The translations under genes and the position numbers were made by a program. Shown here piece by piece: positions 59,988-64,000 of a DNA stretch of 64,000 nucleotides. The notes under the pieces are model-generated. The model did not search any database. It was not told the DNA's origin and worked only from the letters and a program-made list of their open reading frames with translations. The first letter of the stretch is position 1, and every line of letters starts with the position of its first letter. The stretch spans positions 2,447,534 to 2,511,533 of the forward strand of contig OX595986.1 of NCBI GenBank assembly GCA_951394045.1. The letters run 5' to 3'. Source of the DNA: Nitzschia sp. DOCU1. Taxonomy: Eukaryota > Bacillariophyta > Bacillariophyceae > Bacillariales > Bacillariaceae.

Positions 59988-61502
59988 ATGGTTCCTCCTT
60001 CTCCTCGTCCTCCTCCCCCGCCACAAAATGGCAGTACCGGGGCCATTGGGCTAGCAGAGGATTCCAAGGAGTCGTCGTCGTCATCGGTCTCTCCTCTCAA
60101 GGCGGCTGCCGATTTAATTCAAACACTGGATTTAGCATATGCAGAAATGACGCATTGTGCCGCTGATGCTGCCAAGGATGCCGAAGAAGCCCGTCGCAAT
60201 GCCAGAACGGCTTCTGAAATTGCCCGCCGGTATTTGCATCGAAGTTACCCCAAGGTTCAAACCTCCTTTGGCGGGGCGCCGTCCCCCAAAGCTGCAGATT
60301 CGTATTCATCCACTTCCAGGGCACCGCCGAGATCTCCCCCGCGGACTTCTCCTCAGGAAGAATCCAAAGAGTTTGCTGATACGGATGCTTTGCATTCCCG
60401 CATGAATGGAGGAGTTGCCCCGAAAGCAGCGCCCACATCGTCGTCCAAAAAGTACAGTAATAATCCCATGTCACCATCTCGCAGGCGCCAGTTTCATGCT
60501 CCGTCGTCTGCCGATCGAATAGCCCAGTCACATGCTGAAGATGTCCTGGCCTTGTCCATGGAGCTAGAAAGATCCAAACAAGCCTTTCAGTCAGAACAAC
60601 GAATGCACGATGACACCAAAGCGGCCTTGTCGACGCAACGAATGAAAGTCACTTCCCTGGAAGAAGAAAATCAAAGGCTGAAACAGCGTTTGGAGCAAAT
60701 ACAAAGAGAATCTGACCAAAAGATTGCGGAATTGGAGCATGAGCTCGCTAGATCCAAACACATGGTGCAGGCCGCGGAAGAAGATGCTGAAACAGCGCTC
60801 GAATTGGCCAAGGAAAGTTCGGAAAAGCGAGACGAAATGGAACTAGAATTACAACGGGTACTGGAAGAACTGAGATTGTTAAAAGAACAACCCGTGGAAA
60901 CACCCAGCAAGCGATCCGTTCGTTTTGCCGAAGACTCCTCGGCACCATCGTCCCCTGCTCCCGATACAATGGTGCTGGCGACACCTGTGCAAAATAATAA
61001 TACCCCGTCTCGATCCATGGTAGCGGCTGGTCGTCAGCTACTGCGCCGATCGCTGGCGGGTACTCACAATGCCGAAGTGATTGCACTGGAACTGACCCCT
61101 GTCAAATCCGCCGAACGCCGTCGACGATTGCGCGAACGACTCGTGCAGCTAGAAGATGGTGGTTCGCCGTTGGCATTACTTCCCGAAACACCCCAACCAC
61201 GGACGCCGCCCTCACGCAGTAGTAAGGATCCGGAAGACTGTCGCAATGCTGCCAAGTTGTTGCAAGAAAGTGGTAGGCGTTTGGAATTGGCGGGACATTG
61301 GTGGAGGAAGGGACATGCAGTGGCGGCGGCACCCGTTCATGAAATTGAGGCCATGACGAGACAGTATTGTCAGTCGGTAGAATTCAAAGTGGAACGGCAA
61401 CAAAAAGAGATCAATGAGCTCGAATCGCTCTGTGGGTTTCTGGAACGAAAGCTTGTTACGGGAAACGAAAACGAACGAGCGGGTGATAATGACGGTTCCT
61501 AG
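59988..61502 (+). CDS. Coiled-coil protein, unknown function
   Basis: A 504-residue protein. A Pro-rich start (PPSPRPPPPPQNG) leads into a helical Ala-rich segment (DAAKDAEEARRNARTASEIA), then a disordered Ser/Pro region. A long coiled coil follows at about residues 180-300 (ALSMELERSKQAF, SLEEENQRLKQRLEQIQRE, EMELELQRVLEELRLLKEQ). Further on are KRSVRFAEDSS and several SP/TP sites typical of phosphorylated cytoskeletal or centrosomal proteins, and a final helical segment (KVERQQKEINELESLCGFLERKL). I do not recognise the family. A structural or scaffold role is a guess from composition. Confidence 0.65.
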   Translation: MVPPSPRPPPPPQNGSTGAIGLAEDSKESSSSSVSPLKAAADLIQTLDLAYAEMTHCAADAAKDAEEARRNARTASEIARRYLHRSYPKVQTSFGGAPSPKAADSYSSTSRAPPRSPPRTSPQEESKEFADTDALHSRMNGGVAPKAAPTSSSKKYSNNPMSPSRRRQFHAPSSADRIAQSHAEDVLALSMELERSKQAFQSEQRMHDDTKAALSTQRMKVTSLEEENQRLKQRLEQIQRESDQKIAELEHELARSKHMVQAAEEDAETALELAKESSEKRDEMELELQRVLEELRLLKEQPVETPSKRSVRFAEDSSAPSSPAPDTMVLATPVQNNNTPSRSMVAAGRQLLRRSLAGTHNAEVIALELTPVKSAERRRRLRERLVQLEDGGSPLALLPETPQPRTPPSRSSKDPEDCRNAAKLLQESGRRLELAGHWWRKGHAVAAAPVHEIEAMTRQYCQSVEFKVERQQKEINELESLCGFLERKLVTGNENERAGDNDGS

Positions 61503-62057
61503 TAGCAGTAGCTAGCTCTCTACGTCTGTATTCAACGCTGCTTTCACTATACCAGCTATACTGTAGTAGCTATGAGTGACTCGATATTTTGGACATTGAT
61601 ACTTTGGGGGGCTAACACTAGAGGAATCCAAACATGCCACCAGCACTTTTATCAACAAGACGAACGCGTTCGGCCGCCGCCGCTGATCCATCTTTCTCTC
61701 GTCGTGCTCACGAGGATTGCAACAGTCTAGGAGCCATCGATTGTCATGTCATGACCATAGATAGACTCATAGTAGAGCTCCTGTAGCTTCGGACAGCGAG
61801 AGGGACGAGAAGCAAAGGGAGGAGGATGAGGCTTTCAAGGGTATTCATACATTGTTCGTACATACCTAGGTGTTCTCGTACGTATGTTGATGACCGTCCA
61901 TCCATCCGATCTCCTACGTCCTTTTGCCGGCCGATCGCGCATCCACCGATCTCGGTATGAAAAACGACGACAAAATGCTTTGTTGCTATCTTCCCCATAG
62001 TAAGAGTAGGACAACAACATTTCCTTCAGTCTTAGATATTTTGACTGCGAGCGAATC
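61503..62057. other. Intergenic region
   Basis: About 555 bp between same-strand genes. TAGTAGCAGTAGCTAGCTC follows the coiled-coil stop. Contains the promoter of the release factor gene; no other feature seen. Confidence 0.4.
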
Positions 62058-63371
62058 ATGTCGGTAGCTTCACGTTGCTATCGCAACAGCTCCTTGTTGT
62101 TCAGCTCAAGGCTCCTCTCCCTGCGCGGACTGCCTCCAGCAACGCCATGGTCCGCCGTCGTGCGTAGCGGCAGTCGTCGGACCTTTTTGTCACCGGCTCT
62201 TACTCGTCGGCTCGATACCATCGTGGCACGTCATGAAGAGTTGCTAAAGATTATTCAAGATTCTCCCGAGAATACGTTTTCTCATGGAAAGGAGCTATCC
62301 ACACTGGCAAGTGTTGTGTCCCTGCATGAAAGGCTCCAAGCTCTCAATGACGAGGAACAATCCATTCAGGAACTTCTTCAAGAAGCAGGAGGCGATGAGG
62401 ATATGAAGAAGGAATGTCACGATGAGCTGGAGCGGTTAAAAGCTTCTAGAGCTCGACTACAGAAACGGATACGTAATGCTTTGTTGCCCAAGGACGAAAA
62501 TGACTATGACAGCGATGCCATTGTGGAAATTCGAGCGGGAACAGGAGGAGACGAGGCGACTTTGTTTGCGGCAGAGTTGCGAGAAGCATACGAGAAAACA
62601 GCCAAGGCTATGCGGTGGGAGCACGACGTCATGTCGGAAAGTCGGACGGATCTGGGTGGAATAAAGGAAACCGTGCTCTCGATCAGCGCCAAGGGCGGCG
62701 GTGGCGGTATGTTGTTTACTACTAGCGATGATGGTGCCGACGACGAAGACGACGACGTTCAGACTGGCATTGGTCCCTACGGCCTCTTCAAATACGAAAG
62801 CGGCGTTCATCGTGTACAGCGTGTACCTATCAATGACACGAGAATACACACTAGCGCATGTTCTGTTGCTGTGCTACCCTTGCTTCAGGATGACCAGTCG
62901 TCGGGCGGACTTTTACCCATGTCCGAGCTTAAAATCGACACTATGAGAGCTTCGGGTGCCGGAGGCCAGCATGTAAATACCACCGATAGCGCCGTGAGAG
63001 TCACTCATATCCCAACGGGAATCACAGCCTCCATTCAAGATGATCGTAGTCAGCACAAAAACAAGGAGAAGGCTCTCAAACTGATTGCTGCTCGGGTTAG
63101 AGAAGCGCAGCGAGCAGAAGAGGAGCGGGCGCGTGGTGCAACGAGAAGTACCTTGATGGGAGGTGGCGATCGAAGTGAACGAATTCGAACGTATAACTAT
63201 CCGCAAGATCGAGTGACGGACCATCGTTGCAAAGAAACGACGCACGGCATTTCGAAACTACTCGAAGGTGGGTCGAACGATGGGTTGGTCGTCACATTCT
63301 ACCCATTCCTTCGGGACATGGCCCAGGAGGAGCAACTCAACGAACTAGAAGATGCCTCTACTAGTAGCTAG
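62058..63371 (+). CDS. Class I peptide chain release factor, mitochondrial RF1-type
   Basis: A 437-residue protein with an Arg/Ser-rich N-terminus (MSVASRCYRNSSLLFSSRLL) typical of a mitochondrial presequence. Domain order is that of RF1: helical N-terminal domain, EIRAGTGGDEATLFAAEL, GVHRVQRVP, then the catalytic loop SGAGGQHVNTTDSAVRVTH, with the GGQ that triggers peptidyl-tRNA hydrolysis, and a basic C-terminal helix region (QDDRSQHKNKEKA). The codon-recognition PxT motif that normally follows HRVQRVP reads PINDTR, with a loop shorter than in bacterial RF1. An acidic insert (DDGADDEDDD) lies just before that domain. It should end mitochondrial translation at UAA/UAG, but the altered loop leaves specificity open. 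Confidence 0.88.
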   Translation: MSVASRCYRNSSLLFSSRLLSLRGLPPATPWSAVVRSGSRRTFLSPALTRRLDTIVARHEELLKIIQDSPENTFSHGKELSTLASVVSLHERLQALNDEEQSIQELLQEAGGDEDMKKECHDELERLKASRARLQKRIRNALLPKDENDYDSDAIVEIRAGTGGDEATLFAAELREAYEKTAKAMRWEHDVMSESRTDLGGIKETVLSISAKGGGGGMLFTTSDDGADDEDDDVQTGIGPYGLFKYESGVHRVQRVPINDTRIHTSACSVAVLPLLQDDQSSGGLLPMSELKIDTMRASGAGGQHVNTTDSAVRVTHIPTGITASIQDDRSQHKNKEKALKLIAARVREAQRAEEERARGATRSTLMGGGDRSERIRTYNYPQDRVTDHRCKETTHGISKLLEGGSNDGLVVTFYPFLRDMAQEEQLNELEDASTSS

Positions 63372-63436
63372 TGGGAATAGAGGGCTGGTACGAAAGACGC
63401 GACATTCGACTTTTTCTTCTAATTGATATGTGACAC

Positions 63437-64000
63437 TTATGCTACCGCCGCACATTCCGGGTGTAGCTTGCTGAGCCCATAAAAGTTGTAGCCTGCAATC
63501 ACCAATGTCTCACCGGGTTGCCGAGCCTCGTATATCCGTGATGCTTCGATGAAACACTCCATCATTTCCGGAATTTGGCTCCTTTGCAAGAAGATGTTGC
63601 CCAGAAGGTTAAGTATCTTGGCGACCGACTTGGGGTCCCCGTTCTTGCGCCGCCGCTCAATTTCCAAGGCCTCTCGAAAGTAGCCCAGAGCCGCTTCAAG
63701 TTTTCCCAATTGCTGCAAGACTTGCCCAATGTGCTGCAAGGTCAAGACAACATCGGCGTGGTTGTCGCCAAGAGATACTCGTTCTACGCGGAGTGTTTCC
63801 TTGTAAAGTTTGATGGCTTCTTCTTCCTGGCCCATTTCGAAGTAGATGGTTGCAATGTTGTACCAAAGAATTGCGACGTCGCGGTGGTCCTTACCGAGGA
63901 GCTTCAAACGAATACGAAGACTCTCCGTGAAACAACGCTTCGACATCTCAAGAATGTTCTGCTTGAATAGCACCAAGCCGATTGAATTCAAAGTGGAGGC
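63437..64000 (-). CDS. TPR/kinesin-light-chain-like protein (5' partial at window edge)
   Basis: The minus-strand frame is open to the last base of the window, so the start lies beyond it. The visible ~188 residues consist of tetratricopeptide repeats of about 42 residues in the kinesin-light-chain style: KDHRDVAILWYNIATIYFEM, NHADVVLTLQHIGQVLQQLG with ALGYFREALEIERRR, and SVAKILNLLGNIFLQRSQIP. The C-terminus is YGLSKLHPECAAVA. Proteins of this type are scaffolds for protein binding and are numerous in diatom genomes. No other domain is visible in this part. Confidence 0.82.
   Translation of the reverse strand, partial: ASTLNSIGLVLFKQNILEMSKRCFTESLRIRLKLLGKDHRDVAILWYNIATIYFEMGQEEEAIKLYKETLRVERVSLGDNHADVVLTLQHIGQVLQQLGKLEAALGYFREALEIERRRKNGDPKSVAKILNLLGNIFLQRSQIPEMMECFIEASRIYEARQPGETLVIAGYNFYGLSKLHPECAAVA

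Noticed and set aside
1..64000. CRISPR arrays, rRNA, bacterial operons or viral blocks
   Set aside because: None seen; repeats are explained by the duplicated block and the two retroelements.

Overview
The window is nuclear DNA of a eukaryotic alga, most likely a pennate diatom (inference). Supporting signs are short GT-AG introns (67-96 nt) in otherwise compact genes, a FEA1/phytotransferrin-like membrane protein, helicase-associated-domain and TPR proteins, a carrier with a possible plastid-type leader, and Ty3/gypsy and tyrosine-recombinase retroelements. No rRNA, tRNA, CRISPR array or prokaryotic operon was seen.

Layout, left to right. 1-9.7 kb: a 5'-truncated NMN/NaMN adenylyltransferase with a NIT-like C-terminal domain, an acidic three-exon protein with a Cys/His module, a QTGAL (B3GNTL1)-like glycosyltransferase, a mitochondrial-carrier-family protein and a soluble epoxide hydrolase ending in SRL. 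10-25 kb: a broken CAP-domain gene, a large three-exon IQ-motif protein, a cytochrome P450, a FEA1-like type I membrane protein and a 7TM receptor. 26.2-31.6 kb: an apparently intact Ty3/gypsy LTR retrotransposon with identical 265-bp LTRs and an ATGAC target duplication, inserted in one copy of an older repeat. 32-35.5 kb: a helicase-associated-domain protein and a TMEM180-like MFS transporter.

35.45-52.85 kb is the most unusual part. A block made of the last ~60 bp of the transporter gene, a SNAPC3 gene (minus strand) and a secreted trypsin-like protease gene (plus strand) is present three times in tandem. Copy 1 has an in-frame internal deletion of about 1.3 kb in SNAPC3. Copy 2 is interrupted by a 6.05-kb tyrosine-recombinase retrotransposon. 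Copy 3 preserves the empty site. The retroelement has perfect split direct repeats in the order A1-ORFs-B1-A2-B2. Its Gag-like and RT/RNase H frames are in the same register, separated by one TGA that is followed by a strong potential hairpin.

53-64 kb: an Arb2/FAM172-like protein and a divergent monoglyceride-lipase-like hydrolase, a SAM-domain protein, an FG-GAP/VCBS protein, a coiled-coil protein, a mitochondrial class I release factor with a changed codon-recognition loop, and the end of a kinesin-light-chain-like TPR gene. The genes are mostly unrelated housekeeping or lineage-specific functions and do not form a pathway cluster. The coherent story is structural: a recent segmental triplication followed by recent retroelement insertion. 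All family calls were made by reading motifs; no searches were run.
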